Assembly (NCBI GenBank): GCA_030150265.1
Contig: JASLGG010000046.1
Span: 1 to 64,000 of the forward strand
Length of the DNA: 64,000 nt
Source of the DNA: Protaetiibacter sp.
GTDB lineage: Bacteria > Actinomycetota > Actinomycetes > Actinomycetales > Microbacteriaceae
Reading direction: 5' to 3'
Numbering within the stretch: position 1 is the stretch's first letter; each line of letters begins with the position of its first letter. The notes under the pieces were generated by a model. The model had not been told where the DNA came from, made no database searches, and saw nothing but the letters and a program-made list of their open reading frames with translations. Positions 8,144-16,924 of the stretch are shown one piece after another. The position numbers were made by a program, and so were the translations under genes.

Positions 8144-9159
8144 GCGGGCGCTCGCAGGTCGTGGAGACGGTTCTCCTCCCGCCTCCCGCAGGGCCCCGTC
8201 GCCTCGCGCCGCGCCCCTCGTTCGCCGACGCGCTGTTCCGGCGCACCTCGTTCGCCGCGGGGGGCATCACGGTCGCGATCATGCTCGCGGTCGGGCTGTT
8301 CCTCGCGCTCCGCGCGGTCGACGCCCTCCGGGTCGCCGGGTTCGGCTTCCTGACCGAGCAGCGCTGGTCGCCCGAGACCGGGCACTTCGGCGTCGCGGCC
8401 GTGCTGTTCGGAACCGTCACGATCGGCGTCGTCGCCCTGACCACCGCGTTCCCGCTGGCGCTCGGCACGGCACTCCTGCTCTCGGAGGTCGTGCGCGGCC
8501 GGATGCGGTCCACCCTCGTGTCGCTCGTGGACCTCATGGCGGCCGTGCCGTCGATCGTCTTCGGCCTGTGGGGCGTGTTCTTCCTGCAGGAGAACGTCAT
8601 CCCGGTCGCCCGCTGGATCTCCACCTACTTCTGGTGGATCCCGCTCTTCGACGTGACGGGCGACGACGGCGCGACGCTGACCGACGCATCCGCCTTCACC
8701 TCCTCGGCCTTCATCGCGGGCATCGTGGTGGGGCTCATGGTGGTGCCCACCATGACGTCGGTCATGCGCGAGGCGTTCTCCCAGGCGCCGATCGGCGAGC
8801 GCGAGGGCGCGCTCGCGCTGGGCGCCACCCGCTGGGGCATGATCCGCACGGTCGTGCTCCCCTTCGGACGCGGCGGCATGATCGGCGGCACGATGCTCGG
8901 CCTCGGGCGCGCGCTCGGGGAGACGATCGCGGTCTACATGATCATCTCGCCGATCTTCACCATCAACTGGCAGGTGCTGAAGTCGGGCACCAACTCGGTG
9001 TCGGCGCTCATCGCGCTGCGCTACGGCGAGGCCAGCGACTTCTCCCTCTCGGCGCTCATGGCGGCGGGGCTCGTGCTGTTCCTGGTGACGCTCGTCATCA
9101 ACTTCACCGCGTCGTCGATCGTCGCGCGCTCGCGTTCGGGTGCGCAGTCGGAGGGATGA
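8140..9159 (+). CDS. pstC: Phosphate ABC transporter permease PstC
   Basis: 339 residues, six predicted membrane spans. One of two permease subunits of the high-affinity phosphate importer. Family marks include FLTEQRWSPETGHFGVAAVLFGT, the MAAVPSIVFGLWG segment and the cytoplasmic EAA loop EGALALGATRWGMIRTVVLPFG. LGRALGETIAVYMII is diagnostic of PstC. ATG overlaps the preceding stop (ATGA) and pstA follows with a 4-nt overlap. Confidence 0.95.
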   Translation: MSGRSQVVETVLLPPPAGPRRLAPRPSFADALFRRTSFAAGGITVAIMLAVGLFLALRAVDALRVAGFGFLTEQRWSPETGHFGVAAVLFGTVTIGVVALTTAFPLALGTALLLSEVVRGRMRSTLVSLVDLMAAVPSIVFGLWGVFFLQENVIPVARWISTYFWWIPLFDVTGDDGATLTDASAFTSSAFIAGIVVGLMVVPTMTSVMREAFSQAPIGEREGALALGATRWGMIRTVVLPFGRGGMIGGTMLGLGRALGETIAVYMIISPIFTINWQVLKSGTNSVSALIALRYGEASDFSLSALMAAGLVLFLVTLVINFTASSIVARSRSGAQSEG

Positions 9160-10403
9160 GCGTGAGCAACGTCCCGGCGTCCGTGCGCCGCACCGTCATC
9201 CCCGCGCCCCACGGCGAGGTGCGCGAGAGGCGGCGCCTGCGCAGCGCCACCTTCGAGGAGCGCTTCGACCTGCTCGGCGCCGGCGCGGCGGGCCTCGCCA
9301 CCGCGACGATCCTGTTCGGCTGGATCACCCCGCTGACCGGTCTCGTCGGCTGGGCGGTGGTGTCGTACCTCGCCTTCATCGGCTTCTACGTGCTGCTCAC
9401 CTCGCTCGTCGGCGACCGGCAGACGATCGCGGACCGCGTCGCGACCGTGCTGCTCGTCTCGGCCGGCGTCGTGCTGTTCGGCGCCCTCGTGTTCGTCGCG
9501 GCGTTCACCCTGCTGCGCGGGCAGGAGGCGCTGTGGCACCTCAACTTCTTCACCCAGTCGATGGAGTTCGCGGGCCCGCTCGACCCGCTCACCGAGGGCG
9601 GCATCCTGCACGCGGTCGTGGGCACCCTCATCCAGATCTCGATCGCGCTCGCGATCACCATCCCCCTCGGCATCGCGACCGCGGTGTTCCTCAACGAGGT
9701 CGGCGGCCGGTTCGCGCGCTTCGTGCGCACGATCGTGGATGCGATGACGGCGCTGCCCTCGATCGTCGCGGGTCTCTTCGTGTACGCCGCGATCATCCAG
9801 CTCGTCACCCATCAGCGCTCGGGGTTCGCCGCCGCTCTCGCGATCACCGTCATGATGCTGCCGATCGTCATCCGCGCGGCCGACGTCGTGCTGCGGCTCG
9901 TGCCCGGCAACCTGCGCGAGGCGTCGTACGCCCTCGGCGCCGGGCGGTGGCGGACGGTGTGGGGCGTCGTGCTGCCGACCGCGCGTTCCGGCCTGGTCAC
10001 CGCCGTCATCCTCGGCACCGCGCGCGGCATCGGCGAGACCTCGCCCGTGCTGCTCACCTCGGGCGTCACCGCGGTGCTGAGCTTCAACCCGTTCTCGGGA
10101 CCGATGATCTCGCTGCCGCTGCAGGTCTTCGACTTCGTGAGGTCGCCCGAGCCCACGATGATCGCGCGCGGTTTCGGCACGGCCGCGGTGCTGCTGCTGC
10201 TCGTGCTCGCCCTGTTCAGCCTCGCGCGGGTCATCGGCGGACGACCCCCGGGGCAGCTCTCGCCCGGTCAGCAGCGTCGCAGCCACGCCGCCTCGCTGCG
10301 CGACGCGCTGCGCTTCTCCGCGCGCGGCCGGCCGGCGCCGGCATCCGTCTCCGACCCCGCCTCGACCGCCGTCCCCGAACCCGAGCAGAAGGACCCCTCG
10401 TGA
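9156..10403 (+). CDS. pstA: Phosphate ABC transporter permease PstA
   Basis: 415 residues, longer than the usual ~290 because of an N-terminal part with about three extra hydrophobic spans (residues ~45-120) and a Ser/Pro-rich C-terminal tail of ~55 residues. The core has GGILHAVVGTLIQI, ITIPLGIATAVFLNEVGG, MTALPSIVAGLFVY, EASYALGAGRWRTVWGVVLP (EAA loop) and TARGIGETSPVLLTSG, all PstA features. It starts at ATG 9156; a GTG two codons on is also possible. It is translationally coupled to pstC and to the following pstS. Confidence 0.95.
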   Translation: MSVSNVPASVRRTVIPAPHGEVRERRRLRSATFEERFDLLGAGAAGLATATILFGWITPLTGLVGWAVVSYLAFIGFYVLLTSLVGDRQTIADRVATVLLVSAGVVLFGALVFVAAFTLLRGQEALWHLNFFTQSMEFAGPLDPLTEGGILHAVVGTLIQISIALAITIPLGIATAVFLNEVGGRFARFVRTIVDAMTALPSIVAGLFVYAAIIQLVTHQRSGFAAALAITVMMLPIVIRAADVVLRLVPGNLREASYALGAGRWRTVWGVVLPTARSGLVTAVILGTARGIGETSPVLLTSGVTAVLSFNPFSGPMISLPLQVFDFVRSPEPTMIARGFGTAAVLLLLVLALFSLARVIGGRPPGQLSPGQQRRSHAASLRDALRFSARGRPAPASVSDPASTAVPEPEQKDPS

Positions 10404-11983
10404 TCCGCCACCTCCGCGCGCTCCTCGTCGCCGCGCTCGCCCTCGGCGTGGTGCTCGCCCCCACCCAGACCGCCGAGGCCGCCACCTACATCCCCATCAC
10501 CGGCACCGGGTCGACCTGGTCGCAGAACGCGCTCGACCAGTGGCGCAAGAACGTCGCCGCCAACTACGGCATGACGGTCAACTACTCGGGCGTCGGATCG
10601 TCGGCGGGCCGTCGCGACTTCATCGCGGGCACCGTGGACTTCGCGGTGAGCGAGATCCCCTTCCAATCCCGTCCGGAGGACGGCTCCGCCCCGGAGACCC
10701 CGCAGACCGGCTACGCCTACATGCCGATCGTCGCCGGCGGCACGGCCTTCATGTACAACCTCAAGATCGGCGGCAAGCGCGTCACCAACCTGCGCCTCTC
10801 GGGCGAGGTCATCGCGAAGATCTTCACGGGCGTCATCACCAAGTGGAACGACGCCGCCATCAAGGCCGACAACCCCAAGCTCGACCTGCCCGACAAGGCG
10901 ATCACGCCGGTCGTGCGATCGGACGGTTCCGGCTCGACGGCGCAGTTCACCCTCTGGATGTCGAAGCAGCAGTCCTCGATCTGGAACAGCTTCTGCGCGA
11001 AGGTCGGGCGGCCCACGCCATGCGGCCTCACCTCGCAGTACCCGGTCTTCGGCTCGGCGAAGGCGCAGAACGGCTCGCTCGGCGTCGCGGGCTACGTCTC
11101 GCAGAACTACGGCGAGGGCGCCATCACCTACGTCGAGTACTCCTACGCGCTCAAGTCGGGGTTCCCGGTCGCGAAGGTGCTCAACGCATCCGGCTACTAC
11201 GTGGAGCCGACCGCGCAGGCCGTCGCCGTGGCGCTCATGAAGGCGCGCATCAACACCACGCAGGGCTCGGCCGACTACCTCACCCAGATCCTCGACGACG
11301 TGTACGCGAACGGCGACAAGCGCAGCTACCCGCTGTCGAGCTACTCGTACATGATCATCCCCACCGAGGTCGCGGGCATCTTCACGGAGGCGAAGGGCAA
11401 CACCCTCGGCGCGTTCACCCGCTACCTGCTGTGCGAGGGACAGCAGCAGGCGTCGGCGCTCGGCTACTCGCCGCTGCCGATGAACCTGGTGCTCGCGGGG
11501 TCGGATCAGATCAAGCGGATCCCGGGCGCGGGGAACGCGGGCGTCGACACGGCGGCGTGCAACAACCCCACCTTCAAGCCCGGCGACTCGCCCTCGAACA
11601 ACCAGCTCGCGGCGACCGCGCCGCAGCCGCCCGAGTGCGACAAGAAGGGCTCCGACCAGTGCGCGGCCGGCACGGGCGGCGCGGCGGGGACCCCCACCGG
11701 AACCGGCTCGGGCGCGGGGACCGGGGGCACCGGGACCGACGGCGGCGCCGGGGACGGGTCGGGGAGCGGCACCGACGGCGGCACCGGGGCGGGCACGGGG
11801 TCGGGATCCGGCGCCGGCTACGACCCGGTGGCGCGACGGTACCAGGTGACCGATCCCGGCATGGGCGCCTCCCAGTGGACGATGCTCGCCGCGGGAGTGC
11901 TGCTCGTGGCCCTCATCGTGCTGCCCCCGTTCCTCTCGCGGCGGCTGCGCGCCGCTCGCGGCTCCGCGGCCCGAGAGCGCTAG
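10400..11983 (+). CDS. pstS: Membrane-anchored phosphate-binding protein PstS
   Basis: 527 residues. Extracellular phosphate receptor for PstCA. The GTG start overlaps the pstA stop. A signal peptide ends near TAEAATY. Binding-site features are ITGTGSTWSQNALDQW, GVGSSAGRRDF, and VRSDGSGSTAQFTLWM. It is not a lipoprotein: no lipobox Cys. Instead residues ~410-475 form a Gly/Thr/Asp-rich linker, then a single membrane span (WTMLAAGVLLVALIVLPPFL) and an Arg-rich tail, so the domain should be tethered by a C-terminal anchor on the outer face. That mode of anchoring is unusual for PstS. Confidence 0.9.
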   Translation: MIRHLRALLVAALALGVVLAPTQTAEAATYIPITGTGSTWSQNALDQWRKNVAANYGMTVNYSGVGSSAGRRDFIAGTVDFAVSEIPFQSRPEDGSAPETPQTGYAYMPIVAGGTAFMYNLKIGGKRVTNLRLSGEVIAKIFTGVITKWNDAAIKADNPKLDLPDKAITPVVRSDGSGSTAQFTLWMSKQQSSIWNSFCAKVGRPTPCGLTSQYPVFGSAKAQNGSLGVAGYVSQNYGEGAITYVEYSYALKSGFPVAKVLNASGYYVEPTAQAVAVALMKARINTTQGSADYLTQILDDVYANGDKRSYPLSSYSYMIIPTEVAGIFTEAKGNTLGAFTRYLLCEGQQQASALGYSPLPMNLVLAGSDQIKRIPGAGNAGVDTAACNNPTFKPGDSPSNNQLAATAPQPPECDKKGSDQCAAGTGGAAGTPTGTGSGAGTGGTGTDGGAGDGSGSGTDGGTGAGTGSGSGAGYDPVARRYQVTDPGMGASQWTMLAAGVLLVALIVLPPFLSRRLRAARGSAARER

Positions 11984-12004
11984 GTCATGCCCGCGGGAGG
12001 GGCC

Positions 12005-12048
12005 GTTCCCGCCTCGTTCATCCCGACTACACCACCCCTCCTTAGCGT
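12005..12048 (+). promoter_or_regulatory. Candidate PHO box and promoter inside the pst locus
   Basis: Two tandem 11-nt units, GTTCCCGCCTC (12005-12015) and GTTCATCCCGA (12016-12026), match the layout of actinobacterial PhoP boxes. A TAGCGT -10 hexamer follows at 12043-12048. The second unit overlaps the -35 position, the expected place for an activator. It would drive the surface-protein genes from 12097 onward under phosphate limitation. That conclusion is inferred from pattern and context. Confidence 0.5.
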
Positions 12049-12096
12049 GACGCATGTCGCGTCGCACTCGGACCGCGAACACCCCCTGGAGACCCC

Positions 12097-14550
12097 GTGA
12101 CCACCACCACCTGGCGATCGACGTCGATCCGATCCGGCCTCGCCGGCGTCGTCGTCGGTGCGGGCGTCTTCGGGATGCTGACCCTCGGCGGGATCGTCGT
12201 GCCCCTGCAGCCCGCGGCTGCCGCCGACGGCTCGAGCGTCACCGTCACCGCCGCCGCACAGCATCCGGATGCCGTGGACGCGCCGTTCCCGGACCTCGCG
12301 GTCACCGTCTCGCAGACCAGGGACCTCGTCGCGCAGGGCATCAAGGTGTCGTGGACCGGAGGCCGCCGCTCCACCGTGCCGAGCCAGCAGACCGGCGGCG
12401 AGGACTTCCTGCAGATCGCGCAGTGCTGGGGCGACGACCCGGCCGACGCGACGCGGCCCGATCGCACCACGTGCCAGTTCGGCGGCGCCAACCTGCCCGG
12501 CTCGACGCGCGACGGCTACCGGGAGGACGCCGCGGTCGCCGCACAGGACGAGCAGTACACGGTGCACGGCGACGGCTTCGCGACGCCGACCTACACCTCC
12601 GTGCCGTTCCGCCCGATCGTCGGCGACCCGGTGCGATCGATCGTCGACGGCGTGCAGGTCGGCGTCGACGTCAACACCAATCCGTACTTCACGCGCCTCA
12701 CCACCAACGAGGTCTCCTGGGCGGGAAGCGGCAGCGACGGCACGGGCTCCACCGCCTTCGAGGTGCAGACCGCCATGCAGGCGCCCGGCCTCGGATGCGG
12801 CACCCCGGTCGGCACGGGCAACGACGTCCGCGGCCAGTCGTGCTGGCTCGTGATCATCCCGCGCGGCACCGCCGACAACGGCAGCACGAGCATCACCCAG
12901 TCGGGCCTGTTCTGGGACTCCTGGCGTCACGCGCTCGCCGTCAAGCTCGAGTTCAAGCCGCTCGGCACCCGCTGCGCGATCGGCGCCGCCGAGCGGCAGC
13001 TGGCCGGCAGCGAGCTCGCCGCCACGGCGATCGCCTCCTGGCAGCCGACCCTCTGCACCGCGGCCGGCGGCGCGGTCTACTCGCTCATCACCGGGAGCGA
13101 GTCGGATGCCGCCCTCGCGGCCAACGGCATGTCGGGCGCCCCGCTCGCGCTCACCTCCCGCGCCCTCGGGGGCGATGCGGAGGACGGGCTCAGCTACGCG
13201 CCGATCGCGCTCACGAGCGTGACGGTGGCGTTCGCGATCGACCGCGAGCCGAAGGCCAGCTCGGATGTCCCCGCCGAGGCTGCCGACCGCGCCCGCTTGC
13301 CAATGACCTCGCTCAAGCTCACCCCGCGCCTGCTCGCGAAGCTGCTCACCAACTCCTACGCCGACTCGCTGCCGACCGGCGCCGACCGCTCGCACCTGCG
13401 GCACAACCCCCGCACCCTCAGCTACGACCCCGACTTCCTCGCGGTCAACGACCCCGAGTGGGCGTACCAGGCCCTCGTGGCGCCCTCGCTCGCCGACCTG
13501 CTCATGCCGCAGGGGCGGTCCGACGCCGCGTGGGCGTTGTGGAGCTACATCGTCGCCGATCCGGATGCCGCCGCCTTCCTCGCCGGCCACGCCGACCCCT
13601 GGGGCATGGTCGTCAACCCGTACTACGCGACCACCGCCGCGGCGAACGCCACCGGGGTCGAGCTCTCGCTCCCGCGTGACGACTTCCCGAAGGCCGACCC
13701 GGCCGAGCAGCCGGAGGCCTCCGGCGTCGGGCCCGTGAACGTCGTGACCTGGCGGCCGTACGTGACCGACTTCGACACCGTGGGCTACCTCACGCTGCGC
13801 GGCGACGGCCAGCTGCTCGGCGCCTGGGATCCGGTGAGCCAGCCGCCCAAGTACGGCAAGGCCGCTCGCGCCCTGCCGGGCCAGCAGCGGGTGCTCGGCC
13901 TCACCGACGCCGCCGCTGCCGCGAAGTACCAGGTGTACACGGCCGAGCTGCGGAATCCGGCCGGCGTCTTCGTGGCTCCGACCGGCGATGCGATGGCGGC
14001 CGCGGCCGCCGCGATGACCCCGGATGCGAAGCAGCCCCAGGTGCGCGGCTTCGTCCCGTCCTCCTCGGCCGCGAAGGGCGCGACGACCGCCTACCCCCTG
14101 ACGATGCCGGTGTACGCGGCGACGAACCCCTCCGTCGTCGAGGCGGCGCTGCGCAGTGACTACGCCGCGTTCATCCGGTTCGCGGCCGGTGCCGGGCAGA
14201 CGCCCGGCACGAGCGACGGCCAGCTTCCGGCGGGCTACGCGCCCCTGCCGAGCTCGTGGCGCGCGCAGGCGCTCGCCGCGGCGGATGCGATCGCCGCCGG
14301 GCCCCGAACCCCCGCCACGACGCCCGCCGCGTCCGGCGGGTCCTGGTCGTCGACCCCGGACGTCGTCGACGTCAACCCCACGGCCGGCGGGGAGATCGCG
14401 GGCGCCCTCATGGGGGATGCGACCCCCGCGGACCCCGAGGTGGGCGGGCTGCCCGCGACGATCCCGGTGAGCGTGCTCTCCGGCCTCGCCGCCGCCGTCG
14501 GCGTGCCCCTGCTCGGACGCAGGCGCGTCCTGCCCTGGAGCCCCCGGTGA
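12097..14550 (+). CDS. Large secreted protein of the pst locus with PstS-like features and a degenerate sorting signal
   Basis: 817 residues, GTG start. A signal peptide (membrane stretch ~16-35, cleavage near PAAAAD) leads a large extracellular region rich in Thr, Ala and Asp. Segments such as LTPRLLAKLLTNSY and IIPRGTADNGSTSITQ resemble parts of PstS-type binding proteins, but I cannot trace the whole fold. Cys residues suggest disulfides (QCWGD/TCQFG, LGCGTP/SCWLV, TRCAI/TLCTA). The C-terminus is sortase-like in layout: LPATI at residues 785-789, a hydrophobic stretch, then RRR. The fifth position is Ile rather than Gly. It sits between two phosphate-binding-protein genes, so a phosphate-related surface role is likely but unproven. 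Confidence 0.75.
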   Translation: MTTTTWRSTSIRSGLAGVVVGAGVFGMLTLGGIVVPLQPAAAADGSSVTVTAAAQHPDAVDAPFPDLAVTVSQTRDLVAQGIKVSWTGGRRSTVPSQQTGGEDFLQIAQCWGDDPADATRPDRTTCQFGGANLPGSTRDGYREDAAVAAQDEQYTVHGDGFATPTYTSVPFRPIVGDPVRSIVDGVQVGVDVNTNPYFTRLTTNEVSWAGSGSDGTGSTAFEVQTAMQAPGLGCGTPVGTGNDVRGQSCWLVIIPRGTADNGSTSITQSGLFWDSWRHALAVKLEFKPLGTRCAIGAAERQLAGSELAATAIASWQPTLCTAAGGAVYSLITGSESDAALAANGMSGAPLALTSRALGGDAEDGLSYAPIALTSVTVAFAIDREPKASSDVPAEAADRARLPMTSLKLTPRLLAKLLTNSYADSLPTGADRSHLRHNPRTLSYDPDFLAVNDPEWAYQALVAPSLADLLMPQGRSDAAWALWSYIVADPDAAAFLAGHADPWGMVVNPYYATTAAANATGVELSLPRDDFPKADPAEQPEASGVGPVNVVTWRPYVTDFDTVGYLTLRGDGQLLGAWDPVSQPPKYGKAARALPGQQRVLGLTDAAAAAKYQVYTAELRNPAGVFVAPTGDAMAAAAAAMTPDAKQPQVRGFVPSSSAAKGATTAYPLTMPVYAATNPSVVEAALRSDYAAFIRFAAGAGQTPGTSDGQLPAGYAPLPSSWRAQALAAADAIAAGPRTPATTPAASGGSWSSTPDVVDVNPTAGGEIAGALMGDATPADPEVGGLPATIPVSVLSGLAAAVGVPLLGRRRVLPWSPR

Positions 14551-14619
14551 ACGCCGGGTCCGGAACGAGCCGCATCCGCGGACTCGTCGTGCAGTGCCCA
14601 TCGAAAGGAAACCACTGAA

Positions 14620-15720
14620 GTGAAGACCAAGAAGGTCGTCGCCCTCGGCGCGGCCCTCGGCGTCGCGATCGCCGGTGCGGCAGTCGCCCTGCCGGCGTCC
14701 GCGGAGCCGGTGTCGAACAGCTACGTGCTCGTCGGCTCGGACACCCTGCAGGACTCGTCCAACGCCCTCATCAACGGCACCACCCTCACCGGCACCTCGA
14801 TCAAGGTGACGGCGGCGAACGCGACGCTCGGCTCCTTCGACGCATTCGGTTCGAACGCCATCCAGACCAAGAGCAACGGCCCCTACTTCGGCCGTCCCTC
14901 GGGGTCCGGTGCGGGCGTCAACGCGCTGCGCGCCTCGGTCACCGGCAGCACCTACAGCGGCAACGCCGCCGTCCCGGCCCGCAGCATCACCGGCCAGGTC
15001 GACATCGCCCGTTCCTCGAGCGGACCCGGCACCAACCAGAACGTCAACGGCCTGCTCGCCTACATCCCGTACGCGCGCGACGCCGTCGGCTTCGCCTACA
15101 AGGGCGGCACCGCGGCCTGGGGCCAGCTCACCGCGGCGCAGCTCAAGCAGGTCTACGAGTGCACGCTCACCACGATCGACGGCGTCGCGGTGACCCCGCG
15201 CATCCCGCAGAACGGCTCCGGCACCCGCAGCTTCTTCCTGTCGGCGATCGGTGTCACCACGCTCGGCTCGTGCGTGAACGACACCAGCAACACGACCGCC
15301 GAGAACGACGCGACGGTGCTCGCCAGCAACCAGATCATCCCGTTCTCGGCTGCCAGCTGGATCGCGCAGGCCAACGGCGCCACGGGCGTCGACACCACCA
15401 CGGTCAGCGGGGTCGCCTTCGGCAGCGCGCTCGGCGCCACGCCCGCCTTCACGGGCACCGCTCCGAACCTCGTCGCGAACACGGCGTACTACAGCAACAC
15501 CACCTTCGGCCGCGACACCTACCTCGTGGTCGAGTACGCGCGCATCAACCCCAGCGACCCGAAGTACGACGCCACCTTCGCGGCGCTCGTCAACCCGACG
15601 GTGACCAACAGCCTCACGAGCTTCGGCTCGCTGTCGAGCTCGGTCGGCGCCGTCAAGAAGAAGTTCGGGTTCCTCGCGCCGTCGACCACGACGATGCAGC
15701 GCGCCTACACCTCCCTCTGA
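14620..15720 (+). CDS. Second secreted PstS-like substrate-binding protein
   Basis: 366 residues. GTG start with a good ribosome binding site (AAAGGAAACC). A Sec signal peptide ends at ALPASAEP. The mature protein opens with YVLVGSDTLQDSSNAL, the PstS-type phosphate-loop position, and later has ITGQVDIARSSSGPG and IPQNGSGTRSFF, equivalent to the second binding loop. There is no lipobox, no C-terminal membrane span and no sorting signal, so the product appears to be released or held by partners. It is a different branch from the anchored PstS at 10400. It is followed after 29 nt by the WxL-like gene. Confidence 0.8.
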   Translation: MKTKKVVALGAALGVAIAGAAVALPASAEPVSNSYVLVGSDTLQDSSNALINGTTLTGTSIKVTAANATLGSFDAFGSNAIQTKSNGPYFGRPSGSGAGVNALRASVTGSTYSGNAAVPARSITGQVDIARSSSGPGTNQNVNGLLAYIPYARDAVGFAYKGGTAAWGQLTAAQLKQVYECTLTTIDGVAVTPRIPQNGSGTRSFFLSAIGVTTLGSCVNDTSNTTAENDATVLASNQIIPFSAASWIAQANGATGVDTTTVSGVAFGSALGATPAFTGTAPNLVANTAYYSNTTFGRDTYLVVEYARINPSDPKYDATFAALVNPTVTNSLTSFGSLSSSVGAVKKKFGFLAPSTTTMQRAYTSL

Positions 15721-15749
15721 TCCGCACCGCTCACCTCAGGAGACATGAC

Positions 15750-16802
15750 ATGAAGCTCACCCGCAAGGCCGGTCTCGCCGGTATCGCGGCCGGAGCCGCC
15801 GTACTGCTCGGCGTCACCGCGCTCGCCGCCACCGCCGCCCAGGCGGCCTCCACTCCGCCGCAGTTCTACCTGCTCGACGGGGGCGACGGGCACCTCATCC
15901 CGGATGGCACCGTGCTCGCCTGGTCGGACCAGGTGCTCTCGAGCCCCGGTGTCGAGGTGTCCGACCTCGACACGCCGTTCCCCGGCAGCCCCGACGCCAC
16001 CGGCTCGACGATCTTCATCGCGCCGGTCGGCCAGGAGACCACGGTCTCTGCGTGGCTGGCCACCGGGTTCGCCGGCTTCAAGCCGGGCACCCAGGACCTC
16101 GTCTCGCCGAACCTGACGCTCTCGGGCTTCACGAACGGCAACTGGGCGACGGTCAAGGCCGGCGGCACGTACAGCCTCGGCTTCGCGTGGACGAAGAACA
16201 ACGGCCTGAACCTCGCGACCGCGGGCGTCAAGTTCGTGCAGATCACCGTCGCGTCGGGAGGCGCGGGCAACTGGACCTTCGCGAACCAGGCGCCGGCCGC
16301 CGCCGATCCCTGCGAGGTCGACCCGGCCGCCTGCCAGAGCAAGGACATCGCCCTGTCGGCCGAGACCCTCGCCGCGCAGGACGCGGGCCTGACCCTCGCG
16401 GTGGCGGCGAACGCCGCCACGATCGGCAGCCCGACGCTCGTCGACGGCGTCTCGGTCTCGACCGGCACGCTCCCGGCGATCACGGTGCACGACGCTCGCG
16501 TCGTGTCGCACCCGGGCTGGACGCTCACCTCGACGGTCGCCGACTTCGTGCAGGGCTCGGACACGATCGACAAGAAGCAGCTCGGCATCAAGCCGACCAA
16601 GACGTCCGGCCCCGCCGGCGTCGCGGCCGGCGCCGAGCAGACCGCCGGCTCCGCCACCTACCCGTCGACCTTCGCGGAGGCCGACAACGCGGCGACGATC
16701 GGTGACACCGTGCTCGGCGGCGCCCTCACCTTCGTGGCCCCGGTGGGCAAGCCCGCCGGCACCTACACCTCGACGCTGACGCTGACGCTCATCTCGAAGT
16801 AA
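15750..16802 (+). CDS. Secreted WxL-domain-like protein
   Basis: 350 residues. ATG with ribosome binding site CAGGAGA. A signal peptide ends near AAQAAS. The C-terminal ~170 residues follow the WxL domain plan known from Firmicutes: ITVHDAR, then HPGWTLTSTVADF with Trp257-Thr-Leu as the first WxL motif, and a final GTYTSTLTLTLISK where the second motif has Leu in place of Trp. WxL domains bind peptidoglycan non-covalently. The next gene encodes a DUF916/WxLIP-like partner, exactly as in Firmicutes csc clusters. The assignment is by motif pattern; no domain search was possible. Confidence 0.7.
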   Translation: MKLTRKAGLAGIAAGAAVLLGVTALAATAAQAASTPPQFYLLDGGDGHLIPDGTVLAWSDQVLSSPGVEVSDLDTPFPGSPDATGSTIFIAPVGQETTVSAWLATGFAGFKPGTQDLVSPNLTLSGFTNGNWATVKAGGTYSLGFAWTKNNGLNLATAGVKFVQITVASGGAGNWTFANQAPAAADPCEVDPAACQSKDIALSAETLAAQDAGLTLAVAANAATIGSPTLVDGVSVSTGTLPAITVHDARVVSHPGWTLTSTVADFVQGSDTIDKKQLGIKPTKTSGPAGVAAGAEQTAGSATYPSTFAEADNAATIGDTVLGGALTFVAPVGKPAGTYTSTLTLTLISK

Positions 16803-16815
16803 GGCGCCCACCCCC

Positions 16816-16849
16816 GACGGACGGGGTCGCTTCGGCGGCCCCGTCCGTC
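16816..16849 (+). terminator. Hairpin after the WxL-like gene (terminator or attenuator)
   Basis: A 15-bp stem with one G-U pair (16816-16830 with 16835-16849) closed by a TTCG loop. It has no strong U tract. It lies 14 nt after the stop, and could lower expression of the downstream genes relative to the secreted proteins. Confidence 0.6.
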
Positions 16850-16924
16850 CTCGTGCTCTGGGCCGGATGCGCATCCGGTGGTGGGCGTCCGTTCACCTGC
16901 GCGTCGCCCGGCGGTCGTCTCGGC

